Assembly: GCA_947502925.1 (NCBI GenBank)
Contig: CANNBS010000009.1
Location: 1 to 52,401 of the forward strand
Reading direction: 5' to 3'
DNA from: an uncultured Marinicella sp.
GTDB taxonomy: Bacteria > Pseudomonadota > Gammaproteobacteria > Xanthomonadales > Marinicellaceae
DNA: 52,401 nt
In this document: piece by piece, positions 43,944-52,401 of the stretch
Layout of the letters: each line of letters starts with the position of its first letter
Numbering within the stretch: the stretch's first letter is position 1
Program-made: the position numbers and the translations under genes
The notes under the pieces: model-generated
Told to the model about the DNA's origin: nothing
Seen by the model: the letters and a program-made list of their open reading frames with translations, nothing else
Database searches by the model: none

Positions 43944-44588
43944 TTAAAAAGCCGGATGACGACCCTCATTAATTCGATACCAGCCGGTCAGACTATAACG
44001 AGCGCGTTTAGCCGGCAATACTTCATGGGGAAATTCTTCACTTAAAAAAACCACTAATCGACCCATCTGTGGTGAAATTCGATTGATTACTTTATCGGAG
44101 TCAGGTGCATACATCAACAGTTCGCCACCATCGTTCGACCCCCATTGTGGGTTTAAATAAAGCACCGTACTCAAACGGCGATTGATGCCGGCATTAAAGG
44201 CATCGATATGACGTTTATAAAAAGCCCCTTCGGGATAATGAGCAAACATACACTCGTATTCATACAGACCTAAAAATAATCGGCGATTAACCGCTAAGCG
44301 CAAGGACTCACCCCATGTCCGATAACTACTTAAAAATGTTTCATCACCTTCGAGCCAATGAATGCGGTCATTACGGACAAATCTGTTTTTGTGGAATTCA
44401 TCGTCACGACCAATTCCAGCCGGTCGAAAATCATCTGGCTTTAAGTCAATTAGTTCCTTTAAAAGACAAGTTAAGTAATTGTCATCAAAAACATGATCCA
44501 GAACCACATACCCCGAGGAATATAAACCTGAAACAATAACATCCAGCTGACTTTCAGCATGGGGCGATAAAGCAGATACAAGCGCCAT
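43944..44588 (-). CDS. 2-oxoglutarate/Fe(II) dioxygenase, prolyl-hydroxylase (EGLN/PHD)-like
   Basis: 214 residues from the start at 44588; the frame is open for another 97 codons but that part lies over the channel gene and has no family character. Double-stranded beta-helix with iron ligands His127 and Asp129 (YKRHIDAF) and His188 (EEFPHEVLP), and Arg197 (ARYSLTGW) to bind 2-oxoglutarate. The phrase AHYPEGAFYKRHIDA followed by RRLSTVLYLNPQW closely follows the PHD/EGLN group, whose Pseudomonas member hydroxylates EF-Tu. A protein prolyl hydroxylase is therefore likely; the target is inferred. Co-transcribed with a GNAT acetyltransferase, which could act on a related target. Confidence 0.85.
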   Translation of the reverse strand: MALVSALSPHAESQLDVIVSGLYSSGYVVLDHVFDDNYLTCLLKELIDLKPDDFRPAGIGRDDEFHKNRFVRNDRIHWLEGDETFLSSYRTWGESLRLAVNRRLFLGLYEYECMFAHYPEGAFYKRHIDAFNAGINRRLSTVLYLNPQWGSNDGGELLMYAPDSDKVINRISPQMGRLVVFLSEEFPHEVLPAKRARYSLTGWYRINEGRHPAF

Positions 44589-44688
44589 AGAAAACCCAGC
44601 GAATAAAAAATCGTTTATATACCAGGTTCGAGAAAAAGTATATGACTTTTGAACGTCTAATGAATAAAACTGATGGTAATTTTTAAAA

Positions 44689-46857
44689 TTATGGCTTTTC
44701 AGGCTGAATAATTTTATTGGGCGTGGTCTCTTTGGGTTTGGCCTGGTGCAATACCCGTTGCGGGAAAGGGACTTCGATGCCATAGTCATTAAAGGCATTA
44801 TCCAATTCCCACAAAAAAGTGGCTTTGATGCGGTTGGGTCGGCGCACGCCGTATTTAGACACCCACACCAGCAGCACAAAATCTAAACTGTTATCACCAA
44901 AGCCGGTCATCCAGACTTCCGGCTCCCTGCCTTTCATGTTGGTGAGGGTGTAGGGGACTTTTTCAGCTGCTTCCACCGCCGCTTTTTTAACCAGTTCTTT
45001 ATCAGAACCGTAAGCCACACCAAATTGTATTTTGACCCGTTTAATGGAATCACGTAAGGTCCAGTTAATGACTTGATTGGTGACCAGGTCGGAATTCGGA
45101 ATCACCACATCGATGTTATCGTTGGTGTTGATGCGGGTACTTCTGGCATTAATTTCTTTCACAGTACCGGTGATACCGTCTTCAATTTCAATGTAATCAC
45201 CGACTTTTAAGGTCCGCTCAAACATAATGGTGAGACCTGAGACAAAGTTGCTGACGATATTTTGTAAACCAAAACCAATACCCACTGACAAGGCACCGGC
45301 AATTAAAGTCAAATTACTAAAATCGATGCCCAAGGTGGCAAACCCTGCCAGCGTGGCCACAAAAATAATCAGGTAATGGATGAGTTTATCCAGCATGAAG
45401 AAGACCGGCGATTTTTCAGGTCCCCGCGGTGATTCCATGCGTTTAATAATAAAGCGCACCAACTTAGACACCAAATAACCCGCCAGTACAATAAGCAGCA
45501 GTTCCAAAAGCGGTAACAGCGTAACCGGCGTTTCATTGATTCTAAATAAAGGCTTATTCACAACCGCTTTAAACCCGTCTGCCGCGGATTGTCCCAACTC
45601 TGAAATATCCTGAAGTATGCGCCCAAAGCCGCTTTTGGGTTCGATCAGCGGTTGACTAATCAGAGAATTGAGAAACGTAACTTTTTCAACCTGCCATTTT
45701 AAGGCGTCTAATTTTAAGAGTATTTGGCGAGCAATGTCGGTGGGTTGCTGTTGTGTCTTTGCTCGATTGTCTGACTCATCTTCTGTCACCATCGTTAACA
45801 AGGCATCTTGCGCCAATGTCCGCCATTGTTCAATACGACCACTTGTTTCCTGAAGTAATTGACTGGTCTGACTCACCAGTTCCTGAGTATCGATGTCCAG
45901 ATCCACTTGCTTATCGGCATTGTTGGCGATCCAGTGTTTATGTGCCTGATCCCGCGCTATGGCCAACTCCAGTCTTTTTTGCGCCATCAGGCTTTGGGCC
46001 AGATTGAGTTTATTTTTTTCAATTAAAGAACTGTTGAGTGTATCCGGCGTTTTCGCCATATTTAAACCGGCTTGTAATGACGCCTGTTGGGCTGAATCCA
46101 ATGCCTGCTGATTAATGGCTATCTGCTTATCCAACCCCGCTATTTCGCTGACATCCGGGCGCAAGTTTTTTTTCATGGCATCAATGTGCCCGGATAAGTT
46201 ATCTATCTGTGCTTGATGTTGCTCGATTTGTATTTCAAACTGATTAATTTGAGATGTATAAATGGCAACCCAGGATCGAACTTCCAACCATTGATAGCCC
46301 AAAGAAGATTTATCCGGATCATCATCATCCAATGACTGGTAACTAATAATAAGTTGATCACTCATTTCTCTTTGCTGTTCAGCATCAGTTTTCAATTCCT
46401 GAATAACGGCCTGTTCTTCATTATATGATTGTTGTAACTGACGAAGCTGTTGCATGCGTTGCAGCACATCATTCAAAGCATAACGATCCTGCAATTCATA
46501 GTTTGGTGGTGCTGTGGTTTCTGTGACGTCGTTGTGATCAGAGAGTTCGGTGATGTTTATATTAAACTGGCGAATGGCCTGAATATCATCCGCACTTAAC
46601 GCCGCCTCATCAGCAGTCGCCTGTTGTAATAACTGTTCACTCCACGCCTTTAATTGCTGATAAGGCCGGTCTGCCGGTGCTGCTTCAATGGCTTCGGACC
46701 ACCAGTTAACAGGTAGTTGGTTAATGCTTGGGTGTTGGTAAGGTTCTTCTTGTTGTGTATCCCGACTTAAAAAATCAAAGTTATTTTGCGACCAGACAGC
46801 TGCACTGAAGCCGATTAGCAACAGTAACATGAATCGATGTTTGATCGGTTTAATCAC
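44689..46857 (-). CDS. Mechanosensitive ion channel of the MscS family (large, MscK-like)
   Basis: Opens on membrane tension to release osmolytes. 722 residues, intermediate between small MscS and full-length MscK. Signal peptide FMLLLLIGFSAAVWSQ, then a long coiled-coil periplasmic region (about 130-330, rich in Gln/Glu). Transmembrane helices run from about 450, and the pore helix and beta domain carry GALSVGIGFGLQNIVSNFVSG (in parts: VGIGFGLQNIV and SNFVSGLTIMFER), VGDYIEI, and RSTRINTNDNIDVVIPNSD. C-terminal PFPQRVLH is typical. Upstream gap of about 110 bp to the deaminase gene. Confidence 0.9.
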   Translation of the reverse strand: MIKPIKHRFMLLLLIGFSAAVWSQNNFDFLSRDTQQEEPYQHPSINQLPVNWWSEAIEAAPADRPYQQLKAWSEQLLQQATADEAALSADDIQAIRQFNINITELSDHNDVTETTAPPNYELQDRYALNDVLQRMQQLRQLQQSYNEEQAVIQELKTDAEQQREMSDQLIISYQSLDDDDPDKSSLGYQWLEVRSWVAIYTSQINQFEIQIEQHQAQIDNLSGHIDAMKKNLRPDVSEIAGLDKQIAINQQALDSAQQASLQAGLNMAKTPDTLNSSLIEKNKLNLAQSLMAQKRLELAIARDQAHKHWIANNADKQVDLDIDTQELVSQTSQLLQETSGRIEQWRTLAQDALLTMVTEDESDNRAKTQQQPTDIARQILLKLDALKWQVEKVTFLNSLISQPLIEPKSGFGRILQDISELGQSAADGFKAVVNKPLFRINETPVTLLPLLELLLIVLAGYLVSKLVRFIIKRMESPRGPEKSPVFFMLDKLIHYLIIFVATLAGFATLGIDFSNLTLIAGALSVGIGFGLQNIVSNFVSGLTIMFERTLKVGDYIEIEDGITGTVKEINARSTRINTNDNIDVVIPNSDLVTNQVINWTLRDSIKRVKIQFGVAYGSDKELVKKAAVEAAEKVPYTLTNMKGREPEVWMTGFGDNSLDFVLLVWVSKYGVRRPNRIKATFLWELDNAFNDYGIEVPFPQRVLHQAKPKETTPNKIIQPEKP

Positions 46858-46965
46858 TTCTCCACCCGGTTTTTACATTATTGCTGCTTAATTTTAGCAG
46901 AATTGATGCCATTAACCCGAAGATTTCATGCCCAGAATACAAATAAGCTGTGCGATAAATCTATT

Positions 46966-47985
46966 CTAGGCAGTCGTTATCTGAGTATGATTTTGTGCAT
47001 AGTCGTTTATTTGCTGTTGCATGTTTTTTTTGCGCTGTTCGTCGGCAAAAGACGCTTTTACGGCATTGATTGTCATATCATAAATCTGTTGATCTGAGAC
47101 ACCACAGTGTTCTTGAATCATCAATAAATTATCGGTTAAAAAAGCACCAAAGTGGGCCGGATCATCAGAATGGATGCTGACATTTAAACCCCGTTTAAGC
47201 AATTCTTGCAGAGGGTGTTGACTCATGTGGCCGCAGACATTGAGTTTGACATTGGATTGTGGACAAACGGTCAATGGGACATGGTGCTCGATTAAATAAT
47301 CCACCAAGTCATCATCATCCAAACAGGTTACACCGTGATCAATTCGACTGACATGGGCATCTTTTAACGCCGACCAAATATACTCAGGTCCGCCTTCTTC
47401 TCCGGCATGAGCCACCGTTTTTATGCCGGCATCGTGGATCTCTTTAAAGACATCTTTAAACAAGGACGGCGGGTAACCCTGTTCCACCGCCGCTAAACCA
47501 ATGGCCAGATATTTGTCTTTGTGGTGTTTTAACATCTGCCAGTCCTGGAAGGCGATATCAGCACCCAGATGACGGATAAAACAGGGAATAATACCGCCAC
47601 TGATGCCATCAGCCGGCTGTGCATCAAATGCCGCATTAATCCCTTCTAACACCATCTCAGGTGGATGCCCGCGATCCACATAGGTCCGGATATCACAGAA
47701 CACTTCGGTGTGTATAATATTTTCTTGCTGACATAATTTCAAATAGTCTTCTGTTACAAGTTTAAAGTCTTCTGCTGACTGTACCACTTCGGTGGTTTTA
47801 ATGAATAAATCGACAAATTCAGATAAATCTTTAAACTGATACGCCTGTTCAACGTCTTCGATGGTTTGGTAAGGCAGTTTGACTTTATTTTTTTCCGCCA
47901 GTTGTAATAAACGTGCTGGCAACATTGAACCTTCAACATGCATATGCAGTTCAACTTTGGGGATTTGGCGAATAAAATCAGACAT
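46966..47985 (-). CDS. Adenine/adenosine deaminase family protein
   Basis: Zinc amidohydrolase in purine salvage. Start at 47985 ([19 protein letters not shown]) rather than 48006, because GGAAG lies 8-12 bases upstream and the family starts there; 339 residues. Metal ligands: His-x-His in ELHMHVEG, the histidine in [14 protein letters not shown], and the aspartates of HSDDPAHFG. The [10 protein letters not shown] segment and [15 protein letters not shown] match the adenine deaminase subgroup (as in Pseudomonas) more than E. coli-type adenosine deaminase, so adenine is the likelier substrate. Divergent from accA with about 106 bp between. Confidence 0.85.
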   Translation of the reverse strand: MSDFIRQIPKVELHMHVEGSMLPARLLQLAEKNKVKLPYQTIEDVEQAYQFKDLSEFVDLFIKTTEVVQSAEDFKLVTEDYLKLCQQENIIHTEVFCDIRTYVDRGHPPEMVLEGINAAFDAQPADGISGGIIPCFIRHLGADIAFQDWQMLKHHKDKYLAIGLAAVEQGYPPSLFKDVFKEIHDAGIKTVAHAGEEGGPEYIWSALKDAHVSRIDHGVTCLDDDDLVDYLIEHHVPLTVCPQSNVKLNVCGHMSQHPLQELLKRGLNVSIHSDDPAHFGAFLTDNLLMIQEHCGVSDQQIYDMTINAVKASFADEQRKKNMQQQINDYAQNHTQITTA

Positions 47986-48091
47986 AAACACTTCCAAAAA
48001 GGCCACATCTTACCATTTTATCCCCGCTTACGGCTGGCATCGTGACGCACTTAATCGTAAAATAGACAATCGCCTTAAACATGTAGCATGT

Positions 48092-49048
48092 ATGAATACT
48101 GATTATTTAGACTTTGAGCAGCCGCTGGCCGAATTAGAAGCCAAAATCAATGAATTACAGAATGTCAGCGATGATAACGCCATCGACATTGATGAAGAAT
48201 TGGGCAAACTCAAAAGTAAGTTAACCAGTAAAACAGAACAGATCTTTAGCCATTTAAGTGATTGGCAGATTTCACAATTAGCCCGCCATCCAATGCGGCC
48301 GTATACATTGGACTATGTTGATTTAATTTTCGATGATTTTGTGGAATTACACGGCGATCGTGCTTATGCCGATGATCCTGCCATTGTTGGAGGCCCTGCC
48401 ACTTTAAACGGACAACCGGTGATGGTGATTGGTCATGAAAAAGGCCGGGGCACCAAGAAAAAAATTCACCGTAATTTTGGCATGCCACGGCCTGAAGGCT
48501 ATCGCAAAGCTTTGCGCCTTATGCACATGGCCGAGCGTTTTAATATGCCTGTTGTTACATTTATTGATACACCGGGCGCTTATCCGGGTATTGGCGCTGA
48601 GGAACGCGGTCAATCTGAAGCCATTGCAAAAAACTTAGAAGTGATGTCACATTTAACCGTGCCAATTGTATGTACCATTATCGGTGAGGGTGGCTCCGGT
48701 GGTGCGCTTGCCATAGGCGTTGGGGACATCACCAACGTTCTCGAATACAGTATTTATTCCGTGATTTCACCGGAGGGCTGTGCCTCTATTTTGTGGCGCA
48801 GTGCAGATAAAAATAAAGAAGCTGCTGAGGCTTTAAGCATCACCGCCCAAAAACTGAAAAAACAAGGCTTAATTGACCACATCATTAAAGAACCGCTGGG
48901 CAGTGCGTATCGAGACCCGGAATTTGTCGCGCAAGCCATCAAATCAACGCTGACTGAACAACTAGATCAGTTAGCGGAAAAAAACAGTGAGCAACTGGTC
49001 AAAGATCGCTATGAACGCTTAATGTCCTATGGGGCATTCTCAGAATAA
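48092..49048 (+). CDS. accA: Acetyl-CoA carboxylase carboxyltransferase subunit alpha
   Basis: Half of the carboxyltransferase that makes malonyl-CoA for fatty-acid synthesis. Start at 48092 ([19 protein letters not shown]) gives 318 residues (E. coli 319); upstream codons have no family similarity and overlap the deaminase gene. Key blocks: [59 protein letters not shown] and [14 protein letters not shown], the oxyanion-hole glycine loop. Overlaps tilS by 20 bp. Confidence 0.97.
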   Translation: MNTDYLDFEQPLAELEAKINELQNVSDDNAIDIDEELGKLKSKLTSKTEQIFSHLSDWQISQLARHPMRPYTLDYVDLIFDDFVELHGDRAYADDPAIVGGPATLNGQPVMVIGHEKGRGTKKKIHRNFGMPRPEGYRKALRLMHMAERFNMPVVTFIDTPGAYPGIGAEERGQSEAIAKNLEVMSHLTVPIVCTIIGEGGSGGALAIGVGDITNVLEYSIYSVISPEGCASILWRSADKNKEAAEALSITAQKLKKQGLIDHIIKEPLGSAYRDPEFVAQAIKSTLTEQLDQLAEKNSEQLVKDRYERLMSYGAFSE

Positions 49049-50312
49049 GCACAGTCTGATTGAACCACTGCCCTTACCTGAGGCAGACCACTATGTGCTG
49101 GCATTTAGTGGTGGCAGCGATTCCACCGCTTTACTTCATTATTTGGTGAACGACACGCACATAAAAAACAAATTATCGGCCATACATGTCAATCATCAAG
49201 TCCATCCAGATGCCCGGCACTGGGCAAAAGAGTGCCAATCCAGTTGTCAGGAATTCGACGTACCCTGTACCATTAAAGCAATCAAAACCGCCCAAACCGA
49301 TGAAAACAGCTTACGAATAAACCGTTACAAGGCTTTTTCACAACACATTGAATCCCTGTCGGGACGTGTTATCTTACTAACAGCCCATCACCTCAATGAC
49401 GATGTAGAAACCCTTGTTTTTAGACTCATACGTGGCACCGGATTAGCCGGTCTGACAGGCATGACTGATACGGGCTCCTATCAGGGTGTGCAAACATTTC
49501 GCCCTTTAATTAACACCCCAAAAACATTAATCAGGCAATATTTAAACGAACATAGTCTCAGCTGGATTGATGATGACAGTAATCTCAACACTGACTATGA
49601 TAGAAATTATATCCGCCACAAAATTATTCCGCGACTTGAACAATTGCGACCGGATGCGGTCGAGCGAATAAAAGATAGTCGAGATAATTTAAGCGCCAGT
49701 CTGGATTTACTCAACCAACTAATCGGTCACAGTAATCCATTGCCTTTAAATCCTCATTTATCCGTACAACAATTAGCCACCACTTTATACCATTGGCTTG
49801 CCAGACGCCAACTTCAACGACCTCATAAAGAACACCTTTTAAGTTTTTGTCAGGCTTGTTTAGACGCAAATGCTGATAAATTACCACAACTTAAAACTGA
49901 TCACTTAATTTTGACTACATGGCAACAAGCCATTTATGCGCTTAATCCACAACTATTGACCATCAATACCCAGCAAAGTCATAAACTGCTTATACAATCA
50001 GATACATTTCACTGGCACCATGAATTGGGCCATTTAAGCATCCGTGCAAAACAAGTGATGGACATTGAGTTAACTGTCAGGTTTGGTACACTCGGTGAAA
50101 AAATACAACAGGTGGGGCGTAAGCACCGGAACAAAGTTAAAGAAGTTCTCAGACAAAAAAGTATTCCGCCGTGGCAGCGGAAACGCCTGCCTTATGTATT
50201 TCATCACAACAAATTAATGGCTGTGGGTTCAATCATTTCCCATGAATGGCAACAATACTTATCAAATTATGAAGCCGAATATGATTGGCAATCCACCGAC
50301 TTTATTTTGTAA
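49029..50312 (+). CDS. tilS: tRNA(Ile)-lysidine synthase TilS
   Basis: Converts the wobble C of tRNA(Ile2) to lysidine so that it reads AUA. 427 residues (E. coli 432). PP-loop SGGSDS at 27-32, [31 protein letters not shown] and the [12 protein letters not shown] block. The C-terminal domain has [20 protein letters not shown] with [11 protein letters not shown]. The start at 49029 lies inside accA, 20 bp overlap. accA-tilS is a common pairing in gammaproteobacteria. Confidence 0.95.
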   Translation: MGHSQNKHSLIEPLPLPEADHYVLAFSGGSDSTALLHYLVNDTHIKNKLSAIHVNHQVHPDARHWAKECQSSCQEFDVPCTIKAIKTAQTDENSLRINRYKAFSQHIESLSGRVILLTAHHLNDDVETLVFRLIRGTGLAGLTGMTDTGSYQGVQTFRPLINTPKTLIRQYLNEHSLSWIDDDSNLNTDYDRNYIRHKIIPRLEQLRPDAVERIKDSRDNLSASLDLLNQLIGHSNPLPLNPHLSVQQLATTLYHWLARRQLQRPHKEHLLSFCQACLDANADKLPQLKTDHLILTTWQQAIYALNPQLLTINTQQSHKLLIQSDTFHWHHELGHLSIRAKQVMDIELTVRFGTLGEKIQQVGRKHRNKVKEVLRQKSIPPWQRKRLPYVFHHNKLMAVGSIISHEWQQYLSNYEAEYDWQSTDFIL

Positions 50313-50321
50313 AATACCTGC

Positions 50322-50516
50322 ATGAGCCAAAGTCAAACCTTCGAAAAAAAATTAGCCGAGCTGAATACCGTCGTTGAAAAAATGGAACAGCCGGATGTGG
50401 GACTTGAAGAATCCCTGAAACTGTATGAAAAAGGCATCGCCCTGACCCGTGAATGTCAGAAAATCATCGACCAAGCCGAACAAAAAATCGCCCAGCTATT
50501 GGAAGAGTCAAGTTGA
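50322..50516 (+). CDS. xseB: Exodeoxyribonuclease VII small subunit
   Basis: 64 residues, at the short end of the family (E. coli 80). Two-helix protein with EKKLAELNTVVEKMEQPDVG and LEESLKLYEKGIALTRECQK, the classical XseB sequence. Binds XseA as a multimer for single-strand exonuclease activity. Lies between tilS and ispA; the usual order is xseB-ispA-dxs, but dxs is not seen downstream. Confidence 0.93.
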   Translation: MSQSQTFEKKLAELNTVVEKMEQPDVGLEESLKLYEKGIALTRECQKIIDQAEQKIAQLLEESS

Positions 50517-51394
50517 ATCAATACCCACACTTACAATCAAGGATTGATACATTTTTAAGCTATTTTCTTGATCAACAAAAAAAGGATTTGTCCGAATCTA
50601 ACCGCCTGCAAGATGCGATTCGTTACGCTTTACTGGCTGGTGGCAAACGTATCAGGCCACTGCTTGTGTATGCCACAGCAGACAGTCTATCAATTCATAT
50701 CGACAAGGCAGATTACCCGGCGGCGGCCATTGAAATGATTCATGCCTATTCTCTGATCCATGATGACTTACCTGCCATGGATAATGATGATTTAAGACGT
50801 GGTCAACCCACTTGTCACATTGAATATGATGAAGCCACAGCCATTTTGGCCGGTGATGCCTTACAGGCGATGGCTTTTAACGTATTAAGCCAAACACCGA
50901 CAGAAGCCACAAAAGTGGTCAAACTGCTGAATAATTTAGCCAATGCCTGTGGATTACACGGCATGGCCGGTGGTCAAAGCCTGGATTTACAAGCTGAAAA
51001 TAAAACGATAAACTTAGATCAATTAGAAGCCATTCACAGCGCCAAGACCGGCGCTTTATTGGTGGCTTGTGTCACCATGATAACCACTTTATGTGACGAT
51101 TTAGACAGCCGGCAAATTCAGGCTTATGCGCAATTTGCCCATCATTTTGGCATTGCTTTTCAAATTGTTGATGACATTCTTGATGTCATCGGCGACACTG
51201 AACAATTGGGCAAACGGGCCGGTTCAGACCAGCACCGTCACAAATCAACGTATCCCAGTTTATTGGGGCTAGAACAGGCACAAAAGAAAGCACGTCATCA
51301 CATTGATACAGCGAAACAGTTTCTACTTGAAACAAATATAGATAATCAGTCTTTACTCACCTTGACTGATTTTATTTTGAATCGATCTCATTAA
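50513..51394 (+). CDS. ispA: Geranyl/farnesyl diphosphate synthase IspA
   Basis: Chain-elongating prenyl diphosphate synthase making C15 farnesyl diphosphate for quinones and undecaprenyl phosphate. A TTG start at 50513 overlaps the xseB stop (TTGA) and gives 293 residues, the family length; an ATG at 50453 would extend it by 20 unrelated codons within xseB. First Asp-rich motif IHDDLPAMDNDDLRRG (Asp84, 85, 90), second motif VDDILDVIGD. GGKRIRP is the pyrophosphate-binding block. xseB-ispA coupling is typical. The start choice is the only doubt. Confidence 0.92.
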   Translation: MNQYPHLQSRIDTFLSYFLDQQKKDLSESNRLQDAIRYALLAGGKRIRPLLVYATADSLSIHIDKADYPAAAIEMIHAYSLIHDDLPAMDNDDLRRGQPTCHIEYDEATAILAGDALQAMAFNVLSQTPTEATKVVKLLNNLANACGLHGMAGGQSLDLQAENKTINLDQLEAIHSAKTGALLVACVTMITTLCDDLDSRQIQAYAQFAHHFGIAFQIVDDILDVIGDTEQLGKRAGSDQHRHKSTYPSLLGLEQAQKKARHHIDTAKQFLLETNIDNQSLLTLTDFILNRSH

Positions 51395-51468
51395 TCAATA
51401 TCACTTGGCAACAAGTCATCAAGTGAACAGCGAATGATAATTTCAGAGAAGGCTGATTAAAAATACAT

Positions 51469-52035
51469 TTATGTGACCGGCCACAACCAGGTAAAAGTAC
51501 CTCCAATAACGGCTGCATAAATGGCCGCATCGAGAAAATATTTTAACGTATTGAACCAGGGGTGACCGAACCAAATACTGTATGGAACAGACGCCCAGGC
51601 ATAAATGGCAAAAGACGTGACAAACACCACATGAAAAACATGCATGGATTCAGATCCTGGTGCTAAAGCCATTGTTGCAATATAAGCCACTAAAGTACTG
51701 CCTAAAATAAAGAACTACAACTGTTGACCCAATAGTTTGCCCATGGGCGACATACCATCTTTCATAATGGTTAGCATCTCCACCGGTCCTTCGTTAAATC
51801 GCTGTTGTACCGCCGGATCATTCATTTCCTTCATATCCGAACAATAGGGCGTGCTATATAATCCGGGCTTATCTGCGGATTGACGCAAAGCCATCGCCAC
51901 TTCGTGCTCTTGATTTAATTGCTTATAATCTGAGTTATGATACTTGATAAGCATATGAATTAAAGCGCTGGCAATCCAGGCAAATACACCACTTAATACA
52001 ATGGGCATCCATAAACTCATTAAAGATACTGGCAT
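51469..52035 (-). pseudogene. Small membrane protein gene interrupted by an in-frame TAG
   Basis: Two frames on the minus strand, 52035-51715 and 51690-51469, are in the same reading frame. Between them there is only one stop, TAG at 51715-51717, after ...MGKLLGQQL, and the sequence continues FFILGSTLVAYIATMALAPG. Together they read as one roughly 188-residue integral-membrane protein: an N-terminal transmembrane helix (MPIVLSGVFAWIASALIHML), a conserved cytoplasmic stretch (YHNSDYKQLNQEHEVAMALR, then PYCSDMKEMNDPAVQQRFNEGPV) and further helices ending in GGTFTWLWP. This composition matches a family of hypothetical membrane proteins in which the two halves are continuous. A nonsense mutation is the simplest explanation; a sequencing error or readthrough are alternatives. 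Confidence 0.75.
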
Positions 52036-52141
52036 AATAAACTCCCCTGATAAATATAGTCAAATCAATATAGCACGGCTTTATTCCTTCATGAACTAAT
52101 TTTAGATATTTATTAATACTCAAATAATATAAATTTTAGGC

Positions 52142-52178
52142 AAAAAAAAGCCCCAACGTGTGTTGAGGCTTTTTCTTT
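52142..52178 (-). terminator. rRNA operon terminator
   Basis: AAAAAAAGCC, CCAACGTGTGTTGA, GGCTTTTTCTTTT: a stem with long A/T tails just downstream of the 5S gene on the minus strand. Probably the end of the rrn operon. Confidence 0.85.
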
Positions 52179-52185
52179 TATTAGA

Positions 52186-52300
52186 TCCTGGCGATGTCCT
52201 ACTCTCACATGGGAACTCCCACACTACCATCGGCGATGCTACGTTTCACTTCTGAGTTCGGGATGGAATCAGGTGGTACCATAGCTCTATGTTCACCAGA
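52186..52300 (-). rRNA. rrf: 5S ribosomal RNA
   Basis: On the minus strand the sequence begins TCTGGTGAACATAGAGCTAT and ends with CCCATGTGAGAGTAGGACAT then CGCCAGGAT, the canonical 5S ends. Internal blocks GGTACCACCTGATTCC and CCATGCCGAACTC-like CCGAACTCAGAAGTGAAAC are conserved. About 115 nt. The window ends in the 23S-5S spacer (52301-52401), which contains a CTTAAGA/TCTTAAG inverted repeat at about 52311-52331, a likely processing stem. Confidence 0.95.
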
Positions 52301-52401
52301 AAACTGGATGCTTAAGAGATGTTCTTCTTAAGACTGATGTTTGGAATATGAATCAAAGCATGCGCTTTCAAATCTCGATTTTCATCTTGGCTTTCTAAAA
52401 T

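Noticed and set aside
44589..44879. N-terminal extension of the 2OG oxygenase
   Set aside because: It overlaps the channel gene in another frame and lacks family similarity; family length fits the start at 44588.
47879..48091. Upstream extension of accA
   Set aside because: The extension overlaps the divergent deaminase gene and has no AccA similarity; family start is at 48092.

Overview
The window is chromosomal DNA from a free-living, moderate-GC gammaproteobacterium. The main support is one compact mreB-mreC-mreD-mrdA-mrdB-mltB-rlpA-dacA-ybeD-lipB-lipA run, plus RapA, RppH, an AccA-TilS-XseB-IspA block and a GatCAB amidotransferase. The mix of a NhaC antiporter, an IPTL-CTERM protein, an S9A oligopeptidase and a Sig-70_X6-type sigma factor recalls Marinicella-like marine bacteria, but that placement is an impression from gene content. 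No tRNA, CRISPR array or prophage was seen.

Layout. 1-1,930: hydroxyacid dehydrogenase and rppH with short palindromic repeats. 1,900-13,480: an accessory/defence region, all genes on the minus strand except one broken transposase. It holds a REP-associated tyrosine transposase with its REP repeats and a type I restriction-modification operon (hsdM-hsdS far right, hsdR far left). Inserted between hsdS and hsdR are an AbiE-type toxin-antitoxin pair (abiEi/DUF6088 and abiEii nucleotidyltransferase), a truncated copy of the start of hsdR, two near-identical BIMEs, a degenerate HUH transposase, a recent 255-bp tandem duplication, a lipoprotein and a truncated DUF4062 gene. 13,950-18,040: gatC-gatA-gatB-PfkB kinase (minus). 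18,146-28,224: the cell-shape/peptidoglycan/lipoate operon (plus). 28,280-38,920: NhaC antiporter, IPTL-CTERM protein, cardiolipin synthase, a tandem pair of secreted alpha/alpha-toroid proteins with almost identical flanks but strongly diverged coding regions, an S9A peptidase and a glutaminase. 38,916-47,985: rapA, lipid kinase, ECF sigma factor, acetyltransferase plus prolyl-hydroxylase-like oxygenase, MscS-family channel, adenine/adenosine deaminase. 48,092-51,394: accA-tilS-xseB-ispA (plus). The right end holds a membrane-protein gene split by one in-frame TAG, and a 5S rRNA on the minus strand, so an rRNA operon enters from the right.

How the genes work together. MreBCD, PBP2 and RodA build the elongation machine for the side wall. 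MltB, RlpA and DacA trim and remodel the same peptidoglycan. LipB and LipA make lipoyl cofactors. In the defence region HsdM/HsdS/HsdR would form a restriction complex, while AbiEi/AbiEii would act by abortive infection. The abiEii stop overlaps the hsdR start, so hsdR translation is now tied to the toxin-antitoxin transcript.

Most unusual observations: (1) the AbiE module sits between two 107-bp copies of the hsdR start, so the defence operon can in principle lose or regain AbiE by simple recombination; (2) a 10+10 bp inverted repeat lies just upstream of abiEi, a candidate autoregulatory operator; (3) the toroid gene pair has nearly identical non-coding flanks around diverged coding sequences; (4) a RAYT/REP system has BIME copies that run into a coding region; (5) a membrane-protein gene is interrupted by a single amber codon.
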